Positions 6,787-15,504 of a DNA stretch of 64,000 nt are shown here, piece by piece; within the stretch, counting starts at the first letter, position 1; the number at the start of each line of letters is the position of its first letter. The notes below the pieces were generated by a model. The model was not told the origin of the DNA. It saw nothing but the letters and a program-made list of their open reading frames with translations, and ran no database searches. Made by a program: the position numbers and the translations under genes. This DNA is from Gluconacetobacter sacchari (GTDB lineage: Bacteria > Pseudomonadota > Alphaproteobacteria > Acetobacterales > Acetobacteraceae). The DNA lies in NCBI RefSeq assembly GCF_014174255.1, contig NZ_JABEQJ010000022.1, forward strand, positions 1 to 64,000, written 5' to 3'.

Positions 6787-7185
6787 ATGATCCGCCAATA
6801 TTACGCCTCCCCCTTCCAGGGGGGCGATAACCCGCTGCGCGTCGGTTGCGTTGCGGTCGGCACAATCTTCCGCCTGCCGGCGCCCAGGGAGCGTTACGCA
6901 TCCTGGATCGTGGAGGCGTTTCTGAATGGCCAGTGCATGGCCTGTGCCTACAACCGGCGCACCGGGCGCTGGGAGGACCGCTACCTCTCCCGCCGCTCCG
7001 ACACCGTGGTTATCCGCTCTCTGGCGCATGGCAAGCGTGTGACCGTCGCCTTGCGTTGGCTTCTGCACGAGGGAGGGGACGACGCGATCGCCGCGCCCTA
7101 TCCCGACCTGCCCGACGTGTACCGCTTCCATGGCGCCTATCGCCGTGCGGCCGGGGCCCGGTGCGCGGGGAGGATCGCGGCATGA
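6787..7185 (+). CDS. Conserved-type hypothetical protein
   Basis: A 132-residue protein starting MIRQYYASPFQGGDNPLRVG. It has no signal peptide or membrane segment and a mixed alpha/beta look (VGTIFRLPAPRERYASWIVE; RWEDRYLSRRSDTVVI). No family is recognised. The next gene overlaps its stop (ATGA at 7182-7185), so the pair is co-translated. It lies 27 nt after the methyltransferase remnant and may once have shared that transcript. Confidence 0.6.
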   Translation: MIRQYYASPFQGGDNPLRVGCVAVGTIFRLPAPRERYASWIVEAFLNGQCMACAYNRRTGRWEDRYLSRRSDTVVIRSLAHGKRVTVALRWLLHEGGDDAIAAPYPDLPDVYRFHGAYRRAAGARCAGRIAA

Positions 7186-7700
7186 CGGTCGGCGTTCAGT
7201 TTCCGGCCCTTCGGCGTCCGGCGCTGGCCGCCGGGGGCTTTACCGCGACGCGCAGGCACAGTGCCGACGAGAAGGCGCGGATGGGCGATGCGATCCTGGC
7301 CTTCATCGCGAGGGGCATGCCGAGGTCGGGTTGGACGAAGCCGCTCTATGAGCGCCTGTCGAACATGTTCGGCTTCATCGCGCATCACGACATTCATGGA
7401 TTCTGGCATGTTCATTTCGCCAGCACCGTAGGCCGGGTCGCGTTCCTCGATCAGATCGCGGGTTATCCGTGCTGGGGGCAGCCGACGGCAGTCTGGTCGG
7501 ATGTTGAGCGGGAGATCCGGGCTCGCATCGTCGAATCCGGGCTGATTGCGGCGTACCGCGCCCAAGAGAGGCAGGAGACGGCACGCGCCGAGCGGGAGCA
7601 ACTGGCCCGTCTGCTGGTGAAATATGACCAACCGCAGCACGGAAACCTGCATGCTGCCGCAGCGAGGCCTGGACCGGCTTCGCAATTGTCGCTCATCTAG
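7182..7700 (+). CDS. Hypothetical protein
   Basis: A 172-residue protein (MTVGVQFPALRRPALAAGGF). The centre contains FIAHHDIHGFWHVHFASTVG, rich in His and aromatics, and the C-terminal third is a charged helix (AYRAQERQETARAEREQLAR). It is translationally coupled to the preceding gene and convergent with the 7744-8253 gene. The His-rich core could bind metal, but I recognise no nuclease motif. Confidence 0.6.
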   Translation: MTVGVQFPALRRPALAAGGFTATRRHSADEKARMGDAILAFIARGMPRSGWTKPLYERLSNMFGFIAHHDIHGFWHVHFASTVGRVAFLDQIAGYPCWGQPTAVWSDVEREIRARIVESGLIAAYRAQERQETARAEREQLARLLVKYDQPQHGNLHAAAARPGPASQLSLI

Positions 7701-7743
7701 GCGCAATGCACCCGGCCCGAGAACAGATAGGCGGGGTGTCGGA

Positions 7744-8253
7744 TTATGCCGCTTGTGCGGTCAGCAGGCGGCCGTGCCCGTCCAGCTTGGACTCCATGAA
7801 GGGTACCGCCATTCGCGGTACGCCGCGGATGATGAACTCGGAGCCGGTCGGAATCCACAGCCACCACTGGAGACCCTTGTGCTCGAGGAGAGGCTCACCC
7901 CGTACGAACCGAATGCCCTTCCCTGGTCGGGGGATCAAGCGGCCCTTCAATACGCCCGCGACCTGGCGCCCGCCGAGATAGATATCGTCGTGGAAGCGTC
8001 GAAACAGCGGAGAGCGGCCGTTTTCTTCGACCGCGACTGTGAGGTCGACCTGATCTGCTACCGTCTCCGGCCGGCCGTCCACGCCGAAGAGCATATGGCA
8101 CATGGCGCGCAAGTCGGATTCCCATTTAGCTTCGAACCGCCATTTGCCCTTGCCGACGAATCGTCCGCGATATCGGCGAGCCTGGGGGGAGAGTTCGGGG
8201 TGGAACGGCGCTTCGAGCGTAATGTAGGCCCCGTCGACCGAAAGTATCGCCAT
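7744..8253 (-). CDS. Hypothetical protein
   Basis: A 169-residue protein starting MAILSVDGAYITLEAPFHPE. It has many aromatics (KWRFEAKWESDL; LQWWLWIPTGSEF) and looks like a compact soluble beta-rich protein. No family is recognised. It is divergent from ssb at 8636; the 382-nt spacer holds a near-repeat of AATGTAC at 8309 and 8323 and the large inverted repeat 8402-8600. Confidence 0.55.
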   Translation of the reverse strand: MAILSVDGAYITLEAPFHPELSPQARRYRGRFVGKGKWRFEAKWESDLRAMCHMLFGVDGRPETVADQVDLTVAVEENGRSPLFRRFHDDIYLGGRQVAGVLKGRLIPRPGKGIRFVRGEPLLEHKGLQWWLWIPTGSEFIIRGVPRMAVPFMESKLDGHGRLLTAQAA

Positions 8254-8401
8254 GATGATGACCTCAGCGTGAGTCGAAACTGTCGTGATTCTATTGGCGC
8301 CGATTCGCAATGTACAGACAAAAATGTACTGGGGCAGAAGAAAAGATCGCGATTGAGAAGAGAGAGTCACGAAAGAGAAGGGAGGGGTGGGGAAGGCAGT
8401 A

Positions 8402-8600
8402 GCGGTAGCCGCGTCGCCCTCGGGTTGCTGCGGTCTGGACCGGGCGGCACTCCCGTTAATCCCCGGGCCTGCGGCCGCCTGCGGTTCCGGCGTCACCGTG
8501 AAGCGGCACGCCGCTTCCGCACCACTGACGCCTTCAGGGATCAACACTCGCTTTCCGCCCGGTCCCTGTCGACCGCACCCGAGGGAGACGCGGCTACCGC
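8402..8600. repeat. 199-bp structured inverted repeat in front of ssb copy 1
   Basis: The ends 8402-8425 and 8577-8600 are a 24-bp inverted repeat with one mismatch. Pairing continues inward between 8428-8447 and 8556-8577 (GGACCGGGCGG with CCGCCCGGTCC). Inside are GGCGTCA/TGACGCC (8489-8495, 8526-8532) and AAGCGGC-AC-GCCGCTT (8501-8516). The whole unit ends 35 nt before the ssb start, so it could form a large leader structure in the ssb mRNA or a DNA cruciform. No coding function is evident. Confidence 0.75.
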
Positions 8601-8635
8601 CCCGTCCGGGAAGAGAAACGAGAAGGAAATCAGAG

Positions 8636-9127
8636 ATGGCCGGAAGCGTGAACAAGGTGGTCCTGGTCGGCAACCTGGGCAAGGATCCCGAGGTCCGGAA
8701 CGCGCAGAATGGCGCGAAGATCGTCAGCCTGACTCTGGCGACCAGCGAAAGCTGGACCGACAAGGCATCCGGCGAGCGCCGCGAGAAGACCGAGTGGCAT
8801 CGTGTCGTGATCTTCAGCGAGCGGATTGCCGACGTTGCGGAGCGTTTCCTGCGCAAGGGACGCAAGATCTATCTGGAAGGATCTCTTCAGACCCGGAAAT
8901 GGACGGATCAGTCCGGCCAGGAGCGCTACACGACCGAAATCGTGGTCGATCGCTTTCGGGGCGACCTTGTGCTGCTGGACAGTGCCGGGAGCCACAGTGA
9001 CGAAAGCCGCTACGGGCTCGACGACCGGCCCTCGCGTAGCGCACCGGCCCGCGATAGCGCGTTCGGTGGCGCCAGCGCCGGTGCCGGGCTCGATGACGAA
9101 ATTCCCTTCGCGCCGTGCGTCGACTGA
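8636..9127 (+). CDS. ssb: Single-stranded DNA-binding protein, copy 1
   Basis: A 163-residue SSB. The OB fold spans about residues 1-112 ([53 protein letters not shown]), followed by a Gly/Ser/Asp-rich linker. The acidic tip is DDEIPF but is extended by APCVD, so the usual protein-docking tail does not end in Phe. It coats ssDNA during replication and conjugation. A paralogue with a normal tail lies at 22138. Confidence 0.95.
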   Translation: MAGSVNKVVLVGNLGKDPEVRNAQNGAKIVSLTLATSESWTDKASGERREKTEWHRVVIFSERIADVAERFLRKGRKIYLEGSLQTRKWTDQSGQERYTTEIVVDRFRGDLVLLDSAGSHSDESRYGLDDRPSRSAPARDSAFGGASAGAGLDDEIPFAPCVD

Positions 9128-9202
9128 AGCCCGTGCCGCCGTGTCGCCGGACACGGTGGCAGGACCGCTGACGTGGTCGCATCCGGAAAAGGAAGAATTG
9201 CC

Positions 9203-9436
9203 ATGTGCCAGTTTTCTACGGGGCTCGATCCCGTGCTCACAGCGCCCGTTCTCCATCGTGCGACGACTGCCGGCATTCGAATCGGCGCCGCACGCCGTTC
9301 ATTCGCTGAAGCGGCGTTGCTGGTGGACGAGGCGGCCGAAGCCGCCATCAGCGCCGCGGCCCGCGCCGCGTGGCGGCGCGAGGCCCATGCGTTCCATCGC
9401 TCAGCCCGTCGCCTGCTGCTCGATGCGGCCCATTGA
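9203..9436 (+). CDS. Small Ala/Arg-rich hypothetical protein
   Basis: A 77-residue protein (MCQFSTGLDPVLTAPVLHRA) with a strongly helical Ala/Arg C-terminal half. An AAGGAAGA ribosome-binding site precedes ATG 9203. It follows ssb by 75 nt and its end overlaps the convergent 9401-9922 gene by 36 nt. No family is recognised. Confidence 0.45.
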   Translation: MCQFSTGLDPVLTAPVLHRATTAGIRIGAARRSFAEAALLVDEAAEAAISAAARAAWRREAHAFHRSARRLLLDAAH

Positions 9437-9922
9437 TGGGTCGGCATGCGCGATCAGGGCCTCGTCCAGCACCGACCAGGCGGCAAGCAACCGGGTCCCC
9501 GTGCGCCAGGCGATCATGGTGGTGCTTGCCACCCGGGCCTGATACGCCTCATTCCAGATCTCGTCTCTTGTCTGGCGTTCGGCTTCCCATGTCAGGTCGC
9601 GCAGCTCGCTGAAGCGGCGGACCATGCGTTCGACGAGCGGTTGAAACCAGCGGGTGACGTCCTCACGCGCGGCTTGCGGATCCGCAGGGAGCGTGATGTC
9701 GCCCAGCATTTTCATGCCGGTGCGACGGCCTTGCGCCTCCACGAGCGCAGGCTCGGGCGGATCGCCCAGGTGATGGCGGGCGAGCAGGTTGTACACCGTG
9801 CCGTATTCGGGCAAGAGGTTACGAATCAGCTCTGGAGTGGGCGTCGTCCGACGCTCAACCGGAAAGCGGAGCAGGGCGCTGTTGGAGGGGCCGGCTTCGG
9901 TCGGATCGTGCATGAAGGACAT
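9401..9922 (-). CDS. Hypothetical soluble protein
   Basis: A 173-residue protein, mostly charged alpha-helical (DPQAAREDVTRWFQPLVERM; LRDLTWEAERQTRDEIWNEA). No membrane segment and no recognised family. The start may be MSFMHD (9922) or the later MHD (9913). It is divergent from the nuclease gene at 9961, with only 38 nt between them, so their promoters must be close or overlapping. Confidence 0.55.
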   Translation of the reverse strand: MSFMHDPTEAGPSNSALLRFPVERRTTPTPELIRNLLPEYGTVYNLLARHHLGDPPEPALVEAQGRRTGMKMLGDITLPADPQAAREDVTRWFQPLVERMVRRFSELRDLTWEAERQTRDEIWNEAYQARVASTTMIAWRTGTRLLAAWSVLDEALIAHADPSMGRIEQQATG

Positions 9923-9960
9923 ACAACACCACCACGCGCGACAAAGTAAAGGATAACAAT

Positions 9961-10863
9961 ATGTTGCAAGCAACGCTGTTCGCCGGTGCCGGCGTGGCGC
10001 TCATGTGCGCGGTGACATGTGCCCGCGCTGCTCCCTGCGACGGCTTCGGCTTCGACAACCAGCTTCCCCGGCTCGTCAATTCCAGGCTCGCCGCACGGAC
10101 CACCCTGCTCTGCAACCGGAATTACGCATCGCTTGTCTCGGGGCTCGCTCATGAGCCGCTTTGGTCTGCAGAGCGGTTGGCCGAGGAGGACATTGAGGGG
10201 GCCGAGCGGACCGGCCGGGTAACACGATATTTCCACGTCGACGCTCGTGTTCCCGCAGGCGATCAGGCGACGTTGGCGGATTACCGCGGCTCTGGTTACG
10301 ACAAGGGCCACCTCTCCCCCTCGGGGGATGCGCCTGACGCGCGGGCGCAGGAGCAGACGTTCTCCCTCGCGAACGTCGTCCCCCAGGCTCCCGCACTGAA
10401 TGAAGGGATCTGGACCGGCGTCGAGATGGCGGTGCGTGAAATGGCGGAGCGGGACGGCGTTGTCTACGTCGTGACCGGACCGGCATTCCGTGGCCAGAAG
10501 CAGGCGATCGGCAGCGACGATGTGCTGGTGCCGAGTTCGACCTGGAAGGCCGTCTATGATCCCGTGGCCGAGAAAGCCGGGGTTTATGTGTGCAAGAACA
10601 ACAATGCTCCGACCTGCACGACCGTCAGCGTAGCAACGTTGATACAGGAGGTCGGGATCGATCCCTTCCCGGGTCTTTCGGACACCTTGAAGGCGCAGGC
10701 TCCGGATCTTCCACAGCCCGAGGCCAGCCCCTATGCTCCGCGCTCGCGAGCGAGGCGGACGGGCTGGGAGGGTGCGGAGAGATCCGGCATGCTTCGCGAC
10801 GCGGAGAGGGCGGGAACAACGGCGCTGCACGGATTGGCGCGGACATTGGAGGGCGGCCAGTGA
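9961..10863 (+). CDS. Secreted DNA/RNA non-specific endonuclease (NucA/EndoG type)
   Basis: A 300-residue protein with a signal peptide (residues 1-23, ALMCAVTCARA|A) and a beta-beta-alpha metal nuclease domain at about 60-250. The active-site motif is YDKGHLSP (family DRGHxxP; Lys replaces Arg), followed by SLANVVPQAPALNEGIW, which supplies the metal-binding Asn region. Members cut DNA and RNA without sequence preference, outside the cytoplasm. A Pro/Arg-rich tail follows. The stop overlaps the next start (GTGA). Confidence 0.85.
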   Translation: MLQATLFAGAGVALMCAVTCARAAPCDGFGFDNQLPRLVNSRLAARTTLLCNRNYASLVSGLAHEPLWSAERLAEEDIEGAERTGRVTRYFHVDARVPAGDQATLADYRGSGYDKGHLSPSGDAPDARAQEQTFSLANVVPQAPALNEGIWTGVEMAVREMAERDGVVYVVTGPAFRGQKQAIGSDDVLVPSSTWKAVYDPVAEKAGVYVCKNNNAPTCTTVSVATLIQEVGIDPFPGLSDTLKAQAPDLPQPEASPYAPRSRARRTGWEGAERSGMLRDAERAGTTALHGLARTLEGGQ

Positions 10864-11111
10864 GCTTCACACCTTTTGCCGATCATGGTGAGAGCCTGTC
10901 GGTCGACGGCCTGACGATCGAGAATGGAGAAGAGCGCGTTGCGCTCTATGGACGCCTGTCCATCGGCAAGGATCAGGCCGGGCTGAAGGACGCGAAAGCG
11001 CTGAAGGCGATCGTCGACGCGCTGGTCGCCCGTCTGGAACAGGAGACATCCCTGCCAGATCGTCTGCCGGCCGGGGAGAAGGCCCATCCGGTGGACGACC
11101 CGTTCGCCTGA
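10860..11111 (+). CDS. Small hypothetical protein coupled to the nuclease
   Basis: An 83-residue protein from GTG 10860, overlapping the nuclease stop. It reads SLSVDGLTIENGEERVALYG, then a helical part KDAKALKAIVDALVARLEQE and a Pro/Asp tail. No Cys, signal or membrane segment. Cytoplasmic location and coupling to the nuclease could suit an inhibitor, but nothing in the sequence shows it. Family unknown. Confidence 0.55.
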   Translation: MSFTPFADHGESLSVDGLTIENGEERVALYGRLSIGKDQAGLKDAKALKAIVDALVARLEQETSLPDRLPAGEKAHPVDDPFA

Positions 11112-11387
11112 TCAGGCTGCCGTATAGCCGCGGCGCCGACGGATGACGACCTGGTCGGCCAGCGCATTCACCGCCGTGCCTTCATCGGGGTGAAGGTCCA
11201 GGCGTTGCGTGCCTCGTGTGCCGATCCGTCCCCATTGGCGGACCAGGACGGCGCCGCCGAACAGATCCGGCTGAATCGACAGGGAATAGAAGCGCCATTC
11301 GTTCTTCTCGGGCCGGATCTTGCGGAAATGGGCGCTGACGGGAAACAGATCAATCTGGGAGGCAGCCGGGCGGCGTTTACGGGTCAT
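11112..11387 (-). CDS. WGR-domain protein
   Basis: A 91-residue protein that is essentially one WGR domain: NEWRFYSLSIQPDLFGG, then LVRQWGRIGTRGTQRLD and DEGTAVNALADQVVIRRRRGY. WGR domains bind nucleic acid in PARPs and in many plasmid-encoded small proteins. It converges with the 10860 gene (stops adjacent) and is intact. Confidence 0.85.
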   Translation of the reverse strand: MTRKRRPAASQIDLFPVSAHFRKIRPEKNEWRFYSLSIQPDLFGGAVLVRQWGRIGTRGTQRLDLHPDEGTAVNALADQVVIRRRRGYTAA

Positions 11388-11800
11388 GCTCCTCTGGTCT
11401 CCGGACTGTTTGGCCCAGGACCTATCATGTCGCGATTCCGGGTACCAGAAAATTCGGAGCGATGAACCTCGATGGCCCGTGCGCGAACGGGGCGGCCTGG
11501 CGGCTCACAGAGACGCCTTCGGCGGCCTACGGCGCTCCCGCGCTGCGCTCGCTCTCTGTCTGGAAGCGTATTGTGCCGTGAGAGACTGCCTGCTCAGGAA
11601 GCGGAGAGAATCTGGAGTTCCGTTTACATATACGTTGAGACTTTGTTGTTTGTCCGGGGTGGAAAATATTCAGGTTCCGGGTTAAATATCTCATAAATCA
11701 CAGATTTTATCTTGATATTGTTCTAATATTCGTTTATGTTTTCTATGGAATTCAGGGGCGGACGTATTCGTCTGCCGTCATCGGATCGAGAGGAATGGCA
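11388..11800. other. Non-coding spacer, AT-rich in its right half
   Basis: No convincing coding sequence lies in this stretch. The part 11600-11760 is distinctly AT-richer than its neighbours and probably holds promoters for the Toprim gene at 11801. A GC-rich segment at 11518-11565 has short inverted pieces typical of dispersed palindromic repeats. No AACTCTCACC motif is present. Confidence 0.4.
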
Positions 11801-12793
11801 ATGGCCCGTTTCGAACTCTCCCAGCAGGACCGCGAACAGATCATGAGCGGTGTGTCGTGCGCAACCGTCCTGGAGCGCAACGGATACATGCTGGACAAGG
11901 CGGAGAGCTCCGCGAACTGTCTGAAGTATCGCCCCGGCAAAGGCTATCCCATTATCGTGACCCACCAGGGAAAGGGATGGTGGGACACGGGATGTTCCGG
12001 ATCCGATCCAGACGGAAAGGGAACGGTCTTCGACCTGCTCCGCCATCTGCGCCCAGAACTGAGGTGGCGGGAATGCTGCCTCGAACTGGGTGCGTTGATC
12101 GGCATCGAGCCTGAGGGTGCGGTCTTCGTGCGCGAGCAAAAGCGCGTCACGCCCGCGGAGTCACCGGCTCAGCGCTGGGTAGGACGTCGGCCGCTACGCC
12201 GCGGCAGCAAGGTCTGGAACTACCTCGCGCTGGAGCGCTGCCTGCCCGATTGGCTCCTCGACCAGGCGATCAGGACGGACTGCATCCGGGACGGCTTCCA
12301 TGCCGCCTGGTTCTGCCATCGAGAGAAAGATGGCACCATTTGTGGCGTGGAGCTGCGGGGACCCGATACGCGTTGCTCATTGACCGGGACGGTCAAGACA
12401 CTCTTCCGCTTCCGGCTTCGCGGCACCAGGCCGGTGACCCGCCTCGTTGTCTGTGAGTCGGCGATCGATGCCCTATCCTGCTCGGCGCTGGACGAGCATG
12501 ACGGAGAGCGGACCGCTTACGCATCCACCTCGGGCGGCTTTGGCCCTGAAACAGAGACTGCGCTGCGCTCCTGGCTGGAGGAGATGCGCGGTATCCCCCA
12601 CGCCATGCTGGTCGCCGGCACGGATAACGATCGGGCGGGTGAGAATTACGCCGCGATGCTGGAGGCGCTCGCTGCCGAATATGGCGTTGCCTACGAGAGG
12701 TTCGCCCCGCCGGGGGGCGAGAAGGACTGGAATGCGGTTCTACAGAGGCTGATGCGCGAATATTGGGCGGAGACCGCCGCCCAGGCGGCCTGA
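11801..12793 (+). CDS. DUF3991/Toprim-domain protein
   Basis: A 330-residue protein. The N-terminal part (about 10-110: VSCATVLERNGYMLDKAESS; GKGYPIIVTHQGKGWWDTG) resembles a zinc-ribbon-less primase-like region. The middle (RPLRRGSKVWNYLALERCLP; DGFHAAWFCHREKDGT) is DUF3991, and about 200-325 is a Toprim fold with LVVCESAIDALS and MLVAGTDNDRAGENYAAMLE giving the acidic metal ligands. These occur on mobile elements as primase-like or DNA-processing proteins. The start at 11801 has GAGAGGA six nt upstream and is preferred to ATG 11795. Confidence 0.85.
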   Translation: MARFELSQQDREQIMSGVSCATVLERNGYMLDKAESSANCLKYRPGKGYPIIVTHQGKGWWDTGCSGSDPDGKGTVFDLLRHLRPELRWRECCLELGALIGIEPEGAVFVREQKRVTPAESPAQRWVGRRPLRRGSKVWNYLALERCLPDWLLDQAIRTDCIRDGFHAAWFCHREKDGTICGVELRGPDTRCSLTGTVKTLFRFRLRGTRPVTRLVVCESAIDALSCSALDEHDGERTAYASTSGGFGPETETALRSWLEEMRGIPHAMLVAGTDNDRAGENYAAMLEALAAEYGVAYERFAPPGGEKDWNAVLQRLMREYWAETAAQAA

Positions 12794-12833
12794 GCTATAG
12801 TTGCTCACACAGGATATTTTGCGAGAATAGACA

Positions 12834-13520
12834 ATGAAACGTCCCATCGAAGTGACCGAAGAAGAGCTTGACGCGATGTTTGAGTCCCCGGGGGACCAGC
12901 TCGAGCGCCTGAAGGCCGCCTTTCGGCAGCATCCGGAGACACAGCATGTCTTCTGGAAGACGCCCCTGCTGGGCACGAAGCTACCGTGGGCGATCATCGG
13001 GCTGCCCGACCGTCCCGGATCCCAGGTTGGCTTGCTCGTGACCGGAGAGCATGCCGACGGGAAGTGGCGGTTTGACCGTCCGTTTCAATTGCTTCTCGAC
13101 AGCAGGACAGGCGCATCGGATCTGGTTGACGTCGACCCGGCTGTGGAGCGGATCGCTCGCCCCACGATCTTCAGCGGTGATTACGATCCGGCGGAGCGCC
13201 CGGAACCTGTCTCTCTGATGGCGGAAGTCTCGCGGAGCAGCGTTTGCTGGGCACAGGATCCTGAACTCGTCGCCCGATGGGCCGTTCTGGCGACGGATTG
13301 CGGGTTGATGCCAGTCCCGACGGATTTCGCGGAGTTGCGGTTCCGTCGTGACGTCTACCGGGGACTGATTGTCGACGGACCGTATGACCTCGACAGGGGA
13401 TGGGATTTCGATGCGGTGCTGAAACTGGTCTGCGGTGACGGTCGGGTGGTCTGGCTCGACGCGGCGCAGGCGGATTCGGTCGAGATATTGTTCGGTACCG
13501 AGATCGGTATCGATGGCTGA
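12834..13520 (+). CDS. Hypothetical protein preceding the helicase
   Basis: A 228-residue acidic soluble protein (MKRPIEVTEEELDAMFESPG). The centre has Trp/Asp-rich beta-like segments (GKWRFDRPFQLLLDSRTGAS; DRGWDFDAVLKLVCGDGRVV). No family is recognised. The helicase start lies 8 nt inside its end, so the two are coupled. It may assist the helicase, by context only. Confidence 0.6.
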   Translation: MKRPIEVTEEELDAMFESPGDQLERLKAAFRQHPETQHVFWKTPLLGTKLPWAIIGLPDRPGSQVGLLVTGEHADGKWRFDRPFQLLLDSRTGASDLVDVDPAVERIARPTIFSGDYDPAERPEPVSLMAEVSRSSVCWAQDPELVARWAVLATDCGLMPVPTDFAELRFRRDVYRGLIVDGPYDLDRGWDFDAVLKLVCGDGRVVWLDAAQADSVEILFGTEIGIDG

Positions 13521-15447
13521 CCCGCTGGCCGGGTTGACGCCTGCTCAGGACGCGGCCGCGCGCGCCATCGGTCCTATCGCCGTTCTCGCAGGCGCCGGCA
13601 CGGGAAAGACGAAGACGTTGGTAGCCAGTGCCGTGGACCGCATCGTGCGCCGCGGCGTCAATCCGCACCGGCTGCTGGCCGTGACCTTCACCAACAAGGC
13701 GGCGCGGGAAATGAGCGAGCGCCTTTCCGCGGCGCTCGGTCCGATGCGGACTCCGAGTTGGGTCGGGACGTTCCATGCCCACGGCTCACGCCAGATCAGG
13801 CAAGACCCCGGTATAGCCGACCTGCGTCCCGGTTTCGCGATCATGACCGGTGATGATTGCACGCGCATTGTCCGTCGGCTGGTCAAGCGGGAGATTGCCC
13901 AGGGCGGCCTGGCGGAAGAGGCGGATACAGATCCCGACCGCCTGCGCAAACGCATCCGGGGCATCCTGGCGCATATCGGCCGCTTCAAGGAAGACATGGT
14001 GCTGCCTGAGGAAGCACGGCGCTATTTCGGAGCCGCGGCGGAACCGCTGATGGCGGACGCCGCTCGAATCTATCCGCTTTACCAGGCTGAGCTTCAGGCT
14101 GCGAATGCGGCGGATTTCGGCGATCTGCTGATGTATCCGACCCGCACGATGATGCGCGATGAATCCTACCGCCTGGAATGGGCACGGCGTTTCGACGCGA
14201 TCCTGGTCGACGAATTCCAGGATGTGAACCTGACCCAGTATCGGTGGATCCATCTTCTGTCCCGCGATCACCGTCAGCTCTTCGCGGTCGGCGACGACGA
14301 TCAGTCGATCTATTCATGGCGGGGGGCGCAGCTGCAGTATTTCCGCGACTTCCTGAAGGCCTTCCCGGACGGCCAGATGGTGGCGCTGGAGCGCAATTTC
14401 CGGTCGACCGGCCACATCCTGGACGGCGCGAACGGCATTATCTCGCTCGATGCCAAGCGCCTGAAGAAGACCCTCTATACCGAGGCGGGGCCTGGCGACC
14501 CGATCGAGATCGTTTCGTGCAAACACGGTGCGGACGAATCCCGTACCATCGCCCGCGAGATCGGCCGGTTGGCGGCGGAAGGCGTGAATTACCACGATAT
14601 TGCCGTGCTTTACCGCTACAATTACCTCAGCCGCGGGATCGAGGATGCGCTGCTGCGGGCGCGGATCCCCTACGTGATCGTCGGTGATACCGGCTTCTGG
14701 GAACGGGCGATCGTCAAGGACATGCTCGCCTTTCTCCGTCTTGTCGTGTCCCCGGATGACCGCCAGTCGGACGAGGCGTTCCGTCGGGTGGTCAATGTGC
14801 CGGCACGCGGTGTCGGCGAACGGTCTCTCGCACAGGTCGAGACCCTCGCGGATGCCCGCGATCTGTCCCTCTGTGCCGCAGCTGACCAGATGCCAGGGGA
14901 GGGAGCGGTGGCGATCACGCTTCGTGCCTTCACCGCCATGATCCGCGACGTCGGCATGCACACGGAAACCGTCGCCGGCAAGATCGCCCGGCTCGCCGAC
15001 AGCACCGGTTATCGTGCGATGTTGCAGCGCCTGGAGGACGAGGGGCGCGAGCGGCTTGAGAATCTGGCGGAACTGGAGGAAATCGCCGCCGGCTTTGATA
15101 CGCCCCATGCCCTGTTCGATCACGCCGCGCTCGGCGCGGCCGCCCCGGGAGAGGCGCTGGACGGGCGGGTGCGCCTGATGACGCTGCACGCCTCCAAGGG
15201 GCTCGAATTCCCCCGCGTTTTTCTTCCCGGGTGGGACGAGACCCTGTTTCCGTTGCCGGCGGAGCGCACGAACTTCGAGGAGGAACGGCGTCTCGCCTAT
15301 GTTGCCGTAACGCGTGCGATGCGTCGGGCGACGATCACCTGGTGTGCGGAGCGCGGCAGCAAGCCATCGGGTCCGTCGCCCTTCATCGACGACATTCCGG
15401 TTCACGCCCGATCTCAGGGATGGTTGCGCCACGTCGCCCGGCGCTGA
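13513..15447 (+). CDS. UvrD/PcrA-like superfamily 1 DNA helicase
   Basis: A 644-residue 3'-5' helicase with all SF1A motifs in order: I (Walker A) AVLAGAGTGKTKTL near residue 25, Ia LLAVTFTNKAAREM, II VDEFQDVN near 235, III GDDDQSIYSWRGA, IV ERNFRST, V TLHASKGLEFPRVFLPGWDE and VI EEERRLAYVAVTRA. The length is slightly below chromosomal UvrD (about 720) because the C-terminal tail is short. It probably unwinds plasmid DNA in replication or repair. Confidence 0.92.
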   Translation: MADPLAGLTPAQDAAARAIGPIAVLAGAGTGKTKTLVASAVDRIVRRGVNPHRLLAVTFTNKAAREMSERLSAALGPMRTPSWVGTFHAHGSRQIRQDPGIADLRPGFAIMTGDDCTRIVRRLVKREIAQGGLAEEADTDPDRLRKRIRGILAHIGRFKEDMVLPEEARRYFGAAAEPLMADAARIYPLYQAELQAANAADFGDLLMYPTRTMMRDESYRLEWARRFDAILVDEFQDVNLTQYRWIHLLSRDHRQLFAVGDDDQSIYSWRGAQLQYFRDFLKAFPDGQMVALERNFRSTGHILDGANGIISLDAKRLKKTLYTEAGPGDPIEIVSCKHGADESRTIAREIGRLAAEGVNYHDIAVLYRYNYLSRGIEDALLRARIPYVIVGDTGFWERAIVKDMLAFLRLVVSPDDRQSDEAFRRVVNVPARGVGERSLAQVETLADARDLSLCAAADQMPGEGAVAITLRAFTAMIRDVGMHTETVAGKIARLADSTGYRAMLQRLEDEGRERLENLAELEEIAAGFDTPHALFDHAALGAAAPGEALDGRVRLMTLHASKGLEFPRVFLPGWDETLFPLPAERTNFEEERRLAYVAVTRAMRRATITWCAERGSKPSGPSPFIDDIPVHARSQGWLRHVARR

Positions 15448-15472
15448 CACTTTTTTTCGCCACCCGGTTCGG

Positions 15473-15482
15473 AACTCTCACC
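15473..15482 (+). promoter_or_regulatory. AACTCTCACC motif, copy 1
   Basis: Exact copy of the 10-mer found seven times in this window, here in transcription orientation and 22 nt before the gene at 15505. It opens the block 15505-19068. Function is inferred from recurrence and placement. Confidence 0.7.
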
Positions 15483-15504
15483 ACTCGGTGTTGCACTCAG
15501 GGTC

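Noticed and set aside
7624-9000. Long open frames on both strands across 7.6-9.0 kb
   Set aside because: They run through the structured inverted repeat and out of frame with ssb and the 7744 gene; GC-rich shadow frames.
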